Assembly (NCBI GenBank): GCA_013288945.1 | Contig: JABDAZ010000001.1 | Location: 95,001-159,000 of the forward strand | From: Bacteroidota bacterium | GTDB lineage: Bacteria > Bacteroidota > Bacteroidia > Chitinophagales > Chitinophagaceae | Length of the DNA: 64,000 bases | Direction of reading: 5' to 3' | In this document: positions 1 to 9,524 of the stretch, piece by piece | Layout of the letters: every line of letters starts with the position of its first letter | Position numbering within the stretch: the first letter of the stretch is position 1 | The notes under the pieces: generated by a model | What the model was told of the DNA's origin: nothing | The model's database searches: none | The model's input: the letters and a program-made list of their open reading frames with translations, nothing else | Program-made: the position numbers and the translations under genes

Positions 1-508
<508 letters not shown>

Positions 509-592
509 AATTTTTTTTATTTTTTACTACAGCTTCCCAATATGTAATTGTATTAATGATGATTTAGCTTATTGCTTTTCGTCTTACATTCT

Positions 593-703
593 TATGGTGG
601 TTTTTCCGAGGGTGTTCACCTCTTCCCTTACCGAACAGAGAAGTTAAGCCCCTCATGGCCGATGGTACTGCACCACAATGCGGGAGAGTAGGTAGCTGCC
701 ATA
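593..703 (+). rRNA. 5S ribosomal RNA
   Basis: This stretch of about 110 bases has the terminal pairing expected of 5S rRNA (TATGGTGG at the 5' end, CTGCCATA at the 3' end). It contains the conserved segments CCGAACAGAGAAGTTAAGCCC and GGGAGAGTAGGT in split form. It follows the 23S gene in the usual order. The ends are set from the terminal stem and may be off by one or two bases. Confidence 0.93.
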
Positions 704-710
704 TTCATTG

Positions 711-740
711 AAGCCCTGGATTATATCCGGGGCTTTTTAT
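711..740 (+). terminator. Rho-independent terminator of the rRNA operon
   Basis: An 11-bp stem (711-721 with 725-735, including one G-T pair) with a 3-base loop is followed by a T run. It lies directly after the 5S gene on the same strand. Confidence 0.85.
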
Positions 741-880
741 TTTCAGAACTCCCATCGCTGTTTTTTGGTATTAATGATTTTATTTTCATTTTACTTCTTG
801 CATTTTTTATCTCACTTCTCATTCTTTCTTTACATTTGTTTTCCTGATTTAATTTTTCTTTATTAATAATTTTTGCCATT

Positions 881-2269
881 ATGATTTACCAAAAAATCTG
901 TAATCACTTTTTTTTATTAATAATTTTCATTGCTATTTTTTCAACTTCTGTATTTTCTCAAAATGAAAATGGATGGAATAATTTGTTTGATGGCAAAACG
1001 CTTAATGGCTGGAAAAAATTAGCCGGCACAGCAGATTATAAAGTTGAAGACGGAAATATAGTTGGCACAACCGTTTTAAATTCTGGCAATACTTTTTTAG
1101 TTACAGAGAAAGAATTTGGTGATTATATTTTGGAAATGGATGTGAAGATTAATGATACAACAAGTAACTCAGGAGTTCAGATGCGCAGCCATTATGATCC
1201 AAATGGGCACGATGGAAAAGGATTGGTTTATGGTTGCCAGTTTGAAATTGATCCTTCATCGCGCAAATGGTCTGGCGGAATTTACGATGAGGGAAGAAGA
1301 GATTGGTTATATCCAACTTCTTTAAATCAAAATTCACAGAATGCTTTTAAAGTTGGCGTTTATAATCATATAAAAATGGAATGTATTGGCCATGAAATGA
1401 AGACATGGATTAATAATATTCCGGTGGCAGATATAATTGATACAGTTGATGCAAAAGGCTTTATTGGTTTACAAGTTCATGCAGTTTCAAAACCTGAATT
1501 TGCTGGTGAAAAAGTGTATTTTAAAAATATTAAAATCAAAACAGCCGATCTAAAGCCTGAACCATTTCCAAAAGGAATTTATGTGATTAATTATATCCCA
1601 AACACACTTACTGAATATGAAAAACAAAGTGGCTGGAAATTATTATTTGATGGAAATACAACTGATAATTGGAAAGGCGCTTATAAACCTGGTTTTCCAG
1701 AAAAAGGCTGGCAGGTAAAAGACGGCGTATTAACAGTACTTGCATCGGAAGGAAAAGAAGGTGGCGTTGGTGGAGATATAGTTACGAAAGAAGAATTCAG
1801 CGCTTTCGATATTTCTTTCGAGTTCAAATTAACACCTGGTGCAAACAGTGGAGTAAAATATTTTGTAACATTATCAGAGCATAATGAAGGTTCTGCAATT
1901 GGTTTGGAATATCAGTTGCTTGATGATACACTTCATCCGGATGCAAAATTGGGAAGAGATGGCGATCGCACACTTGCATCATTATATGATTTAATAAAAG
2001 CAAACAAACAAAAACGTTTTATCAATCCGATTGGCCAATGGAACACTGGAAGAATAATTGTTTATCCAAACAATCATGTTGAACATTATTTAAATGGCGT
2101 AAAAGTTTTGGAATATGAACGCGGCTCAAAAGATTTTCGTGATTTGGTTGCCATAAGCAAATATAAAATCTGGAATAATTTCGGCGAAGCTAAAGAAGGG
2201 CATATCTTATTACAGGATCATGGAAATGAAGCAAGCTTTCGAAGTATTAAAATAAGATTGTTGAAATAA
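881..2269 (+). CDS. Secreted protein with two DUF1080 (3-keto-disaccharide hydrolase) domains
   Basis: A signal peptide (hydrophobic stretch at residues 9-24 ending SVFSQ) is followed by two similar concanavalin-like modules, roughly residues 30-225 and 250-460. Each opens with the DUF1080 signature (NLFDGKTLNGWKK; KLLFDGNTTDNWKG) and closes with a segment of the form FRSIKIRLLK or VYFKNIKIK. DUF1080 proteins are exported and several act on 3-keto-glycosides, so a role in carbohydrate turnover outside the cytoplasm is likely; the substrate cannot be read from sequence. The gene stands alone between the rRNA operon and a minus-strand group. A TACATTTG box at 831-838 resembles a Bacteroidota -7 element but lacks a clear -33 partner. 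Confidence 0.85.
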   Translation: MIYQKICNHFFLLIIFIAIFSTSVFSQNENGWNNLFDGKTLNGWKKLAGTADYKVEDGNIVGTTVLNSGNTFLVTEKEFGDYILEMDVKINDTTSNSGVQMRSHYDPNGHDGKGLVYGCQFEIDPSSRKWSGGIYDEGRRDWLYPTSLNQNSQNAFKVGVYNHIKMECIGHEMKTWINNIPVADIIDTVDAKGFIGLQVHAVSKPEFAGEKVYFKNIKIKTADLKPEPFPKGIYVINYIPNTLTEYEKQSGWKLLFDGNTTDNWKGAYKPGFPEKGWQVKDGVLTVLASEGKEGGVGGDIVTKEEFSAFDISFEFKLTPGANSGVKYFVTLSEHNEGSAIGLEYQLLDDTLHPDAKLGRDGDRTLASLYDLIKANKQKRFINPIGQWNTGRIIVYPNNHVEHYLNGVKVLEYERGSKDFRDLVAISKYKIWNNFGEAKEGHILLQDHGNEASFRSIKIRLLK

Positions 2270-2496
2270 GTTTATAAATAATTATCCAATATTACTAATA
2301 AATAAAATCATTCTTTCTCTGCATATTTTTTTCATTTTATTTTTAGAAAATTGTTAATGACGAAATTTTATTTATTAATGAATTCAAATAAATAAAATAA
2401 TTCAATTTCGATTTAATCCAACAATGCATTTTAAAGTGACATAACAATCATTAATAAAATCACCAGTATTAATGTTCGCTTTCTCTACATAAAATA

Positions 2497-2524
2497 AAAA
2501 ATCCTTCCAACCGGAAGGATTTTG
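2497..2524 (-). terminator. Terminator of the RRM protein gene
   Basis: A perfect 9-bp stem (2500-2508 with 2513-2521) and a 4-base loop, read on the minus strand, is followed by a T-rich tract (the A-rich stretch at 2490-2500 on the plus strand). It lies about 30 bases after the stop codon of the minus-strand RNA-binding protein gene. Confidence 0.85.
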
Positions 2525-2551
2525 AAACAAAGATATATTGACTGAAATAAA

Positions 2552-2923
2552 TTAATAATCCCTGTTGTAGCCGCCACCACCGCCACCGCGATCGTAACCA
2601 CCTTTTTTGTAGCCGCCACCGCCTCCGCCGCCACCAAAGCTTCTTTTCTTAAATCCGCCACCACCGCCACTTCCACCTTGTGGCTTAGGTTGAGATTCGT
2701 TCACAATAATTTTACGGCCCAGAACTTCTGTGTCGTAAAGCGCTGTGATTGCAGCTTGTGCCTGTGTGTCGTCTTCCATTTCCACAAAACCAAAGCCTTT
2801 GCTGCGGCCGGAAACTTTGTCCTTCACAATTTTGGCAGAAGCAACAGTGCCGTGTTGTTCAAAAAGATTTCTAAGATCCTCATCGGTCATTTGCCAGGAG
2901 AGGTTGCCTACGTAAATGTTCAT
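2552..2923 (-). CDS. RRM-type RNA-binding protein with Gly-rich tail
   Basis: A single RNA recognition motif covers residues 1-80. It has both ribonucleoprotein signatures, RNP2 (IYVGNLSW, residues 3-10) and RNP1 (KGFGFVEM, about 42-49). The last 40 residues are a Gly-rich, Arg/Lys/Tyr-containing tail of the kind found in cold-induced RNA-binding proteins. The open frame extends upstream to 3088, but the RRM begins at the ATG at 2923, so that start is chosen. The leader is long: the nearest promoter-like box is a weak TATCTTTA at 3048-3055 on the minus strand. A long 5' UTR suggests post-transcriptional control, which is inference. Confidence 0.92.
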   Translation of the reverse strand: MNIYVGNLSWQMTDEDLRNLFEQHGTVASAKIVKDKVSGRSKGFGFVEMEDDTQAQAAITALYDTEVLGRKIIVNESQPKPQGGSGGGGGFKKRSFGGGGGGGGYKKGGYDRGGGGGGYNRDY

Positions 2924-3147
2924 TGTAAAATAATTAAAAATGAAAAAAACAGACCCATCATATAATATAGCTACAATGAACTGAACGAACTTATTAATAG
3001 CAAGCCACGACAGCAAAGAGTAAAAACTAAATATAGAAGAGCTATTGTAAAGATAGGGATTTTTATTACTTATGGAAATTTTGTCCACATTTCCTGAAAT
3101 TGGGGAATAATAATATTTTTGTTTGAAAAAGTTAAGTATAAAATAAA

Positions 3148-3178
3148 AGAAAAAGCCTGCGATTATCGCAGGCTTTGT
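3148..3178 (-). terminator. Terminator of the rpsF-rpsR-rplI operon
   Basis: A perfect 11-bp stem (3152-3162 with 3166-3176) with a 3-base loop is followed on the minus strand by a TTTTCTTTTATTTT-like tract. It lies 25 bases after the rplI stop codon. Confidence 0.9.
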
Positions 3179-3201
3179 ATATTTTCAGATAGCAATTTAA
3201 A

Positions 3202-3648
3202 TTATTCGGCTACTACTTCCAATTCAACTTCGGTTTCATTTCCATGTCCGAAATCAATTTTGGCTTTGTGCGTTCCAAGTTCCTTCACTTCATCAATAAT
3301 ATGTATGCGGCGGCGGTCAATTTCATAACCTTTCTGGTCGCGTATAGCGCGTGCGATTTGCACAGAAGTAACACTGCCAAAAATCTTTCCACTTGTACCA
3401 GCTTTAGCGCCGATTTTTAATGGAGATTCTTTCAGCACTTCAATTACTTTATTAATTTCTGCCAGTAATTTTTCTTCCTTCTTTTTCATCTGTTTCATCC
3501 GTTCTTCCAATTGTTTTAAATTAGAAGGATTGGCTTCAACAGCAAATTTGCGGGGAATTAAAAAATTACGTGCATATCCGTGTTTCACACTCACTTTTTC
3601 GTGAGCGGCACCTAAATTGTCTACGTCTTGTATTAATATAACTTCCAT
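3202..3648 (-). CDS. rplI: 50S ribosomal protein L9
   Basis: The protein has 148 residues, the usual length for L9. The N-terminal rRNA-binding domain carries the family signature (GYARNFLIPRKFAVEA, about residues 24-39). A charged connecting helix follows at about 45-75, then the C-terminal domain (KIGAKAGTSGKIFGSVT onward). It is the last gene of the rpsF-rpsR-rplI operon, starting 7 bases after rpsR, and ends at a strong terminator. Confidence 0.98.
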   Translation of the reverse strand: MEVILIQDVDNLGAAHEKVSVKHGYARNFLIPRKFAVEANPSNLKQLEERMKQMKKKEEKLLAEINKVIEVLKESPLKIGAKAGTSGKIFGSVTSVQIARAIRDQKGYEIDRRRIHIIDEVKELGTHKAKIDFGHGNETEVELEVVAE

Positions 3649-3655
3649 GATTTGC

Positions 3656-3922
3656 TTACTTTAAAAGGTCAGTTACATACGGCAATAACGCCATTTGACG
3701 TGCTTTTTTCACTGCATCAGAAACCTTGCGCTGGTATTTCAGCGAGTTTCCGGTAATGCGGCGTGGCAACAATTTGCCTTGCTCGTTCAAAAATTTTTTC
3801 AAAAACTCAGCGTCTTTGTAATCAATGTATTTAATGCCGTACTTTTTAAAGCGGCAGAATTTTTTGGCGCGCTTCTCAGGCTTAATGGCCGTGAGGTATT
3901 TTATTTCATTTGGTTTTGCCAT
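3656..3922 (-). CDS. rpsR: 30S ribosomal protein S18
   Basis: This is a basic protein of 88 residues with the S18 core ([20 protein letters not shown], then [20 protein letters not shown]). S18 pairs with S6 on the 30S platform, matching its place 3 bases after rpsF. The N-terminal extension contains a lone Cys (KKFCRFKK). Confidence 0.98.
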   Translation of the reverse strand: MAKPNEIKYLTAIKPEKRAKKFCRFKKYGIKYIDYKDAEFLKKFLNEQGKLLPRRITGNSLKYQRKVSDAVKKARQMALLPYVTDLLK

Positions 3923-3925
3923 AGT

Positions 3926-4279
3926 TTAAGCCCCCGCTTTTTCAGTTCCTGTAGGTACGCCACTTCTCTTTCTGCCATTGTACTCGACGGCGTATTTATC
4001 GAGTTTTGTAGCCATAAACCGTAAAATAGTTTCATCCCGGAGAATCTGAATTTTCAGTTTCTCATTGAAGTCGGATAGCGCACTGTACTCCAGAACCCAG
4101 TACAAGCCTGTAGTTTTTTTCTGGATTGGATACGCCAGTGATTTAAGACCCCAGGGATTTTCGTGCGTCACTTTACCGCCGTTTTCGGTTACCAGCGTAG
4201 TGAACTTTTTCTGAGCGGCTTTATATTCCTCTTCAGAAAGCACAGGGGTAAAAATCACCATCAATTCGTAATTGTTCAT
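3926..4279 (-). CDS. rpsF: 30S ribosomal protein S6
   Basis: The protein has 117 residues, starting MNNYELMVIFTPVLSEEE and containing the S6 fold segment GKVTHENPWGLKSLAYPIQK that contacts S18. It is the first gene of a three-gene ribosomal operon transcribed leftward. A clear Bacteroidota promoter lies upstream, giving a leader of about 85 bases that could hold an autoregulatory S6-S18 binding structure; I could not identify one by eye. Confidence 0.98.
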   Translation of the reverse strand: MNNYELMVIFTPVLSEEEYKAAQKKFTTLVTENGGKVTHENPWGLKSLAYPIQKKTTGLYWVLEYSALSDFNEKLKIQILRDETILRFMATKLDKYAVEYNGRKRSGVPTGTEKAGA

Positions 4280-4370
4280 TGTGATCCCTGATTTTTTTTG
4301 ATTAAAAATAATTGTTTGAAAAATCCATTAATAGAAGCGTTTATTAATAACAATTTCTACCACGGGGCTG

Positions 4371-4401
4371 CAAAGGTAATGCTTTGAAAGCAACGGGCAA
4401 A
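4371..4401 (-). promoter_or_regulatory. Promoter of the rpsF operon
   Basis: On the minus strand this reads TTTG (4401-4398), exactly 19 bases, then TACCTTTG (4378-4371). That matches the Bacteroidota primary sigma factor consensus (TTTG at -33, TAnnTTTG at -7). Transcription would start near 4364, about 85 bases before the rpsF start codon. Confidence 0.85.
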
Positions 4402-4618
4402 GAATTTTGTAGGAAATGTCTCAACTAAGATTTGTAAGATTAATGAGATTTTTTGGATTAAAAATAGGATAATAGAAAAAAACTTCACAACATATAAAAC
4501 TTCTTCCGAAATCCACATCAAACATCTCACATCGAACTTCTAACATTTTCCGCGCCATCCTGTCAGCAATCTTTAAATGGCATTTATTTTGACCAATGCT
4601 GTGAAAACCAGAATAATT
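4402..4618. other. Intergenic region between divergent rpsF operon and htpG
   Basis: The full divergent gap runs from 4280 to 4618. The rpsF promoter and leader occupy its left part. The rest is AT-rich and contains no ORF I can support. An element reading TTATTTTG at about 4585-4592 may be a degenerate -7 box for htpG. No heat-shock (CIRCE-like) inverted repeat was seen. Confidence 0.5.
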
Positions 4619-6463
4619 ATGCAAAAAGGTTCTATACGCGTTCAAACGGAAAACATTTTTCCGATTATTAAAAAATTCCTGTACAGCGATCACGATATTT
4701 TTTTACGTGAATTAATAAGCAATGCTGTTGATGCTTCGCAAAAATTAAAAACATTATCATCTATCGGCGAAGCAAAAGGCGATTTGGGCGATTTGACAAT
4801 TGATATAAAACTGGATATTGAAAAAAAGACAATTACCATTTCTGATAAAGGAATTGGAATGACCGCTGAAGAAGTTGACAAATATCTAAACCAGGTTGCA
4901 CTTTCTGGCGCTGAAGAATTTGTAAATAAATACAAAGGCCAGAACGAAAATAATATTATCGGCAAGTTTGGGTTGGGTTTTTATTCATCTTTTATGGTGA
5001 GTGAAAAAGTGGAAGTGGTTACAAAAAGTTTTAAAGAAGATGCAAAAGCTGTACGTTGGGAATGTGATGGGAGCCCGGAATTTACTTTGGAAGAAACTGA
5101 AAAAGAATCGCGCGGCACAGATATTATTTTGCACATAAATGATGAAAGCAAAGAATTTTTAGATGCAGAACGCATCCGTGCCATACTTAATAAATTTTGC
5201 AGGTTCCTTCCAATCCCGATTAAGTTTGAAGACAAACAGATTAATAATACAAATCCTGCGTGGACAAAAAAACCAAGCGAATTAACAACGGAGGATTATC
5301 AGAATTTTTATAAAGAATTATATCCTTTCAGCGAAGCGCCTTTATTCTGGATTCATCTTAATGTTGATTATCCATTTAATCTCACAGGCATTTTATATTT
5401 TCCTAAAATAAAACAGAGCTACGAAATACAGAAAGATAAAATTCAATTATACAGCAACCAGGTTTTTGTAACAGATGAAGTGAAAGATATCGTTCCTGAA
5501 TTTTTGATGTTGTTGCATGGCGTAATTGACAGTCCCGACATTCCTTTAAACGTAAGCAGAAGTTATTTACAAGGCGATCCGAATGTGAAGAAGATTAATA
5601 ACCACATTACAAAAAAAGTAGCTGATAAACTTGAAGAAATTTTTAATAAAGAAAGAAAAGAGTTTGAAGAAAAATGGGACAGCCTTGGTTTGTTTGTGAA
5701 GTACGGAATGATGACTGATGATAAATTTTTAGAAAAGGCAAACAAGTTTCAAATCATGGAAGATGCTGACGGCGGAAAATTTTATACGCTTGCAGAATAC
5801 AGAACAGAAACCGAAGCTTTACAAAAAAATAAAGAAGGGAAATTAGTAATCTTATATACAACAAATCCTGTTCAGCAAGACAGTTATATACAGCAAGCGA
5901 AAGCAAAAGGATTTAAAATTGTAAGATTAGAAACACTTGTTGATGCTGGATTTATTAACCAGATGGAATCGAAATGGAACGATGTACATTTTACAAGAGT
6001 TGATAGCGAAATCGCTGATAATCTAATTGACAAACAGGAAATTTCAGAAAGCATTTTAAGTAAAGATGATGAAGAAAAACTTAAAACATTATTTGGTATG
6101 GAAATACCAGCACTAAATGTTTCTGTTGAAGTAAAAGGTTTAAGTACAGACGCACCGCCAGTTGTAGCAACACGCCCGGAGTTTATGCGCCGCATGAAAG
6201 ATATGTCTGCAATGAGCGGACCGATGGGAAGTTTTTATGCAAACATGCCTGATGAAGTAACGCTGACTATTAATGGCAATCATCCAATCTATCAGAATAT
6301 TTTGAAAGAAGATGACAAACAAAAACAAGAAAAAGTAGTTCATAACCTTGCAGATCTTGCATTGCTTTCTCAAGGTTTATTAAAAGGAAATAACCTGACA
6401 CAATTTATAAGCCGCAGCCTAGAATTGATGGAAAATAAAAGCATGCTAAACGCGCAAGCTTAA
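4619..6463 (+). CDS. htpG: Molecular chaperone HtpG (Hsp90 family)
   Basis: The protein has 614 residues with the GHKL ATPase domain at the N terminus: LRELISNAVDASQKL (Asn and Asp that bind ATP-Mg), ISDKGIGMT, and GKFGLGFYSSFMVSEKVEV (the lid region). The middle domain contains the catalytic-loop segment NVSRSYLQGD. The start at 4619 (MQKGSIRVQTENIFP) matches the usual start of this clade; the frame is open from 4577, but that would add 14 residues with no family match. The gene is monocistronic and ends at a strong terminator. Confidence 0.97.
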   Translation: MQKGSIRVQTENIFPIIKKFLYSDHDIFLRELISNAVDASQKLKTLSSIGEAKGDLGDLTIDIKLDIEKKTITISDKGIGMTAEEVDKYLNQVALSGAEEFVNKYKGQNENNIIGKFGLGFYSSFMVSEKVEVVTKSFKEDAKAVRWECDGSPEFTLEETEKESRGTDIILHINDESKEFLDAERIRAILNKFCRFLPIPIKFEDKQINNTNPAWTKKPSELTTEDYQNFYKELYPFSEAPLFWIHLNVDYPFNLTGILYFPKIKQSYEIQKDKIQLYSNQVFVTDEVKDIVPEFLMLLHGVIDSPDIPLNVSRSYLQGDPNVKKINNHITKKVADKLEEIFNKERKEFEEKWDSLGLFVKYGMMTDDKFLEKANKFQIMEDADGGKFYTLAEYRTETEALQKNKEGKLVILYTTNPVQQDSYIQQAKAKGFKIVRLETLVDAGFINQMESKWNDVHFTRVDSEIADNLIDKQEISESILSKDDEEKLKTLFGMEIPALNVSVEVKGLSTDAPPVVATRPEFMRRMKDMSAMSGPMGSFYANMPDEVTLTINGNHPIYQNILKEDDKQKQEKVVHNLADLALLSQGLLKGNNLTQFISRSLELMENKSMLNAQA

Positions 6464-6482
6464 TAACTTTTTATAATCACAC

Positions 6483-6514
6483 AAAGTCCTGAAGCCAATT
6501 CTTCAGGACTTTTT
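6483..6514 (+). terminator. Terminator of htpG
   Basis: A perfect 12-bp stem (6483-6494 with 6501-6512) with a 6-base loop is followed by a T run. It lies 19 bases after the htpG stop codon. Confidence 0.92.
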
Positions 6515-6541
6515 ATTTTAAAAAATTTGTAACTTGCTTAG

Positions 6542-7084
6542 ATGGGATTAATGCAAACAAAACGAAAATTTAAAAATCCTCCACGCACTGCAATGGAAGT
6601 ATTTGAAATGCTTCCGGAAGGCACACTGGCTGAAGTAATTAATAACCTTATCTATATGTCACCCTCGCCTGATTTTGATCATCAATATTTACTTAGCAAC
6701 CTTCATACAGATATTAATATTTTTACCAGAAAATTTAATTCAGGAAAATGTATAGTTTCTCCGATTGATGTTTTTCTCGGAAACAAAAATGCAGTACAGC
6801 CTGATATTGTTTTCATTGCTTCAGACAATAGTGGAATTATACAAAATGGAAAAATAAAAGGTGCGCCTGATTTAATTATTGAAATTTTATCCGGTAATAA
6901 AAAACATGATCTTGTTGTAAAAAAATCCTTGTATGAAGAGTTTGGTGTGAAAGAATATTTTATTATTGATCCATCTGATAAAACTGTGATTAGTTATTAT
7001 TATGATGGAGAAAAATTCATTCTCCAGGAAAGTAAAAAAGGAAAAATAAAATCGAAATTATTAAAGAAAGTTTTTACATTTTAA
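6542..7084 (+). CDS. Uma2 family endonuclease-fold protein (DUF820)
   Basis: This protein of 180 residues has the Uma2/DUF820 layout: an N-terminal segment (PEGTLAEVINNLIYMSPSPD), then the PD-(D/E)XK-like core with VQPDIVFIA (residues about 95-103), GAPDLIIEILSG (about 114-125) and YEEFGVKEYFIIDP (about 137-150). The family has a restriction-endonuclease-like fold, is often present in several copies per genome, and its role is not established. The 3' end overlaps the convergent methyltransferase gene by 11 bases. Confidence 0.85.
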   Translation: MGLMQTKRKFKNPPRTAMEVFEMLPEGTLAEVINNLIYMSPSPDFDHQYLLSNLHTDINIFTRKFNSGKCIVSPIDVFLGNKNAVQPDIVFIASDNSGIIQNGKIKGAPDLIIEILSGNKKHDLVVKKSLYEEFGVKEYFIIDPSDKTVISYYYDGEKFILQESKKGKIKSKLLKKVFTF

Positions 7085-7757
7085 CTTTCTTCTCCAATAT
7101 AGAAGCTTCTAAATATTCAAATTTTTTAACGTGGTAAATTTCTACAAATCCTTCATCAAAAAATAAGGCTTTGTATTGTGGGTTTGCGTATAATATTCTT
7201 ATCGTTCTCGGGTTGTTTTTAAAACTTGCCATTATGTTTTCAACAACGCCATAAGTAATCACTTTGTCAAAAGGGTTAAATAAAAAAATGGTTGTTATAT
7301 CATCCGGAATGTCATATTCAAATGCATCTGCATTAATAACCGTAAAAACTGTAGCTGCATAAAATTTATCTTTAATCCGGTTGATGTTATTAATAGCATC
7401 ATCACACAATTCCTGCGAAAAATCTATACCAATTATTTTTTCAAAACCATAATAAGCAGCAACGGAAATTGCGCGGCCTTTGCCGCAACCAATATCTAAA
7501 AAAGTTTTATTGCCGGGAAATTTTATTACCTGTTTCATTAAATTATCAAGTACAAAATAATTAAGCGGCATATACATTGTTGCGTGTGAAACATCAACTG
7601 TTTCATCTTCCATACTTTTTAAATCATCAATACCAATTGTTGAAAGATGGTATTTTTTTTCACCGATCATTTCATAATAAATAACAAACAATGCGATTTT
7701 TAAATCCCAGTTTTTCAACAAAAAAATAAAGTAATTAAAGTAGCCGGAAACCTTCAT
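7074..7757 (-). CDS. Class I SAM-dependent methyltransferase
   Basis: The protein has 227 residues. Motif I of the Rossmann fold is FLDIGCGKGRAISVA (about residues 87-101), followed by an acidic residue after the next strand (IIGIDFS). A later TTIFLFNPFD segment fits motif IV. The N-terminal 60 residues are helical and specific to this subgroup. The substrate cannot be inferred. The 3' end overlaps the convergent Uma2 gene by 11 bases, and recJ lies upstream on the same strand 24 bases away, so the two may be co-transcribed. Confidence 0.8.
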   Translation of the reverse strand: MKVSGYFNYFIFLLKNWDLKIALFVIYYEMIGEKKYHLSTIGIDDLKSMEDETVDVSHATMYMPLNYFVLDNLMKQVIKFPGNKTFLDIGCGKGRAISVAAYYGFEKIIGIDFSQELCDDAINNINRIKDKFYAATVFTVINADAFEYDIPDDITTIFLFNPFDKVITYGVVENIMASFKNNPRTIRILYANPQYKALFFDEGFVEIYHVKKFEYLEASILEKKVKM

Positions 7758-7781
7758 GAAAGATGAATAATAATTGTAAAA

Positions 7782-9491
7782 TCAATTTTCGGATAATCGC
7801 AAATCGATTATTTTCAGTTGCAATTTTTTCTGTTCGTTCCATTCATTTTCATCAATGGTAAAAATAATATCCAGCGGTTTTTTTAATAAAAGAAAATGAA
7901 ATTTTTCAGCCATATTAAAACCAATTCCACTGATAATAATATTATCCTGCCGCAAAGAAAAACGAATGTGGTTTTCTTTTACAATTTTTGAATAACCATT
8001 ATCGAAAACATTTTTTGCAATAAAAACTGGCCGCATATTTTGCGGGCCAAAAGGTTCCATTTGTACAAGGATATTGTACAAAGAATTATTAATGTCTTTA
8101 AAATTGATTTCTGTATCAATAATAATTTCTGGTATTAATGATGCAGGATCAATTGTATCATTTACTATCTGCTCAAATTTTTTACTGAAATCATCCACTT
8201 TATTAATATGCAATGTCATTCCTGCTGCCGCAAAATGGCCGCCATAGCCAAGCAAATGTTCGCGGCAAGCATGCACCGCTTCATATAAATTAAAACCGGA
8301 AACACTTCTTGCGCTGCCTGCAGCAACTTCGCCACTTTGCGTTAAAACAATTGTGGGGCGATAATATTTTTCTATTAATCTCGAAGCAACAATTCCTACA
8401 ACACCTTTGTGCCAATGCGGTTGATAAACCACAGTTGTCTTGCGGCTCATCATTATTTCATCGCCTTCTATTAATGCAAGTGCTTCTTCTGTAATGGTTG
8501 AATCAGCATCTTTTCTTTCCGTATTATCTGCATGCAACATCTCAGCAAAATTCAATGCTTCTTCATATGTTTTTGCAACAAACATTTGTACCGCTTTTCT
8601 TGCATCATCCATTCTTCCCGCAGCATTAACGCGCGGCGCAATTATGAAAACAAGATTGGTAATATGCAATTGTTTTTTTTGTAAACCGCCTAAAAACATT
8701 AATGCTTTAATGCCGAAATTTGGATCTTCATTTACTTTTTTTAAACCATAAAAAGCCATCGTACGATTTTCACCTGTAAGCGGAACAATATCTGCAGCAA
8801 TTGCAGTTGCAACCAAATCGAGATAAATATTTACTTCATTAATGCCGATGTTTAAATGCTGCGCAAGCGCCGTAATTAATTTGAAACCAACGCCACATCC
8901 GCACAATTCTTTATAAGGATAATTACAATCTTTTTGTTTGGGGTTTAATATTGCAAAAGCAGGCGGCAACTCATCGTCAGGAAGATGGTGATCGCAAACT
9001 ATAAAATCTATATTAATACTTTTTGCATAAGCAATAAGTTCAGTTGATTTGATTCCACAATCGAGAGAAATGATTAATGAAAAATTATTTTCTTTTGCAA
9101 AATCGATTCCCATTTTTGATACGCCGTAACCTTCGCGATAACGATGCGGAATATAAAAATCAACAAGCTCCGGCAAATAAATTTTTTGTAAAAATTGAAA
9201 CATGCATGCAACAGAAGTTGTTCCGTCTACATCATAATCTCCAAACACCAATATTTTTTCTTTAGCCTGAAATGCTGTGTTAATGCGGGTTACAGCTTTG
9301 TCCATATCTTTCATCAACCAAGGATCGTGCAAATCAGAAAGCTGCGGGCGAAAAAATTTTTTTGCTTCATCAAAAGTTTCAACACCACGTTCAACAAGCA
9401 TCCTGCATAAAGATGCATTAATGTTAAGCGCTTGCTGAAGCTGTTTTATTTTGTCTTCATTTACATTTGTAATCTTCCATCTTTTTTCCAT
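7782..9491 (-). CDS. recJ: Single-stranded-DNA-specific exonuclease RecJ
   Basis: The protein has 569 residues with the DHH phosphoesterase motifs in order: FGDYDVDGTTSVA (motif I, about 82-94), LIISLDCG (motif II), FIVCDHHLPDDELP (motif III, the DHH triad) and LVATAIAADIVPL (motif IV). The DHHA1 domain has GYGGHFAAAGMT, and the OB-fold domain follows. RecJ degrades single-stranded DNA 5' to 3' in recombination and mismatch repair. It follows the polyprenyl synthase gene by 33 bases on the same strand, so the two likely share a transcript. Confidence 0.97.
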   Translation of the reverse strand: MEKRWKITNVNEDKIKQLQQALNINASLCRMLVERGVETFDEAKKFFRPQLSDLHDPWLMKDMDKAVTRINTAFQAKEKILVFGDYDVDGTTSVACMFQFLQKIYLPELVDFYIPHRYREGYGVSKMGIDFAKENNFSLIISLDCGIKSTELIAYAKSINIDFIVCDHHLPDDELPPAFAILNPKQKDCNYPYKELCGCGVGFKLITALAQHLNIGINEVNIYLDLVATAIAADIVPLTGENRTMAFYGLKKVNEDPNFGIKALMFLGGLQKKQLHITNLVFIIAPRVNAAGRMDDARKAVQMFVAKTYEEALNFAEMLHADNTERKDADSTITEEALALIEGDEIMMSRKTTVVYQPHWHKGVVGIVASRLIEKYYRPTIVLTQSGEVAAGSARSVSGFNLYEAVHACREHLLGYGGHFAAAGMTLHINKVDDFSKKFEQIVNDTIDPASLIPEIIIDTEINFKDINNSLYNILVQMEPFGPQNMRPVFIAKNVFDNGYSKIVKENHIRFSLRQDNIIISGIGFNMAEKFHFLLLKKPLDIIFTIDENEWNEQKKLQLKIIDLRLSEN

Positions 9492-9524
9492 TTTTCTATA
9501 AGAAAGGTTTAAATAAATTTCACA

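Noticed and set aside
2485-2676. Ala/Val-rich minus-strand frame over the Gly-rich tail of the RRM protein
   Set aside because: It is a frame-shifted reading of the GGN repeats and has no independent support.
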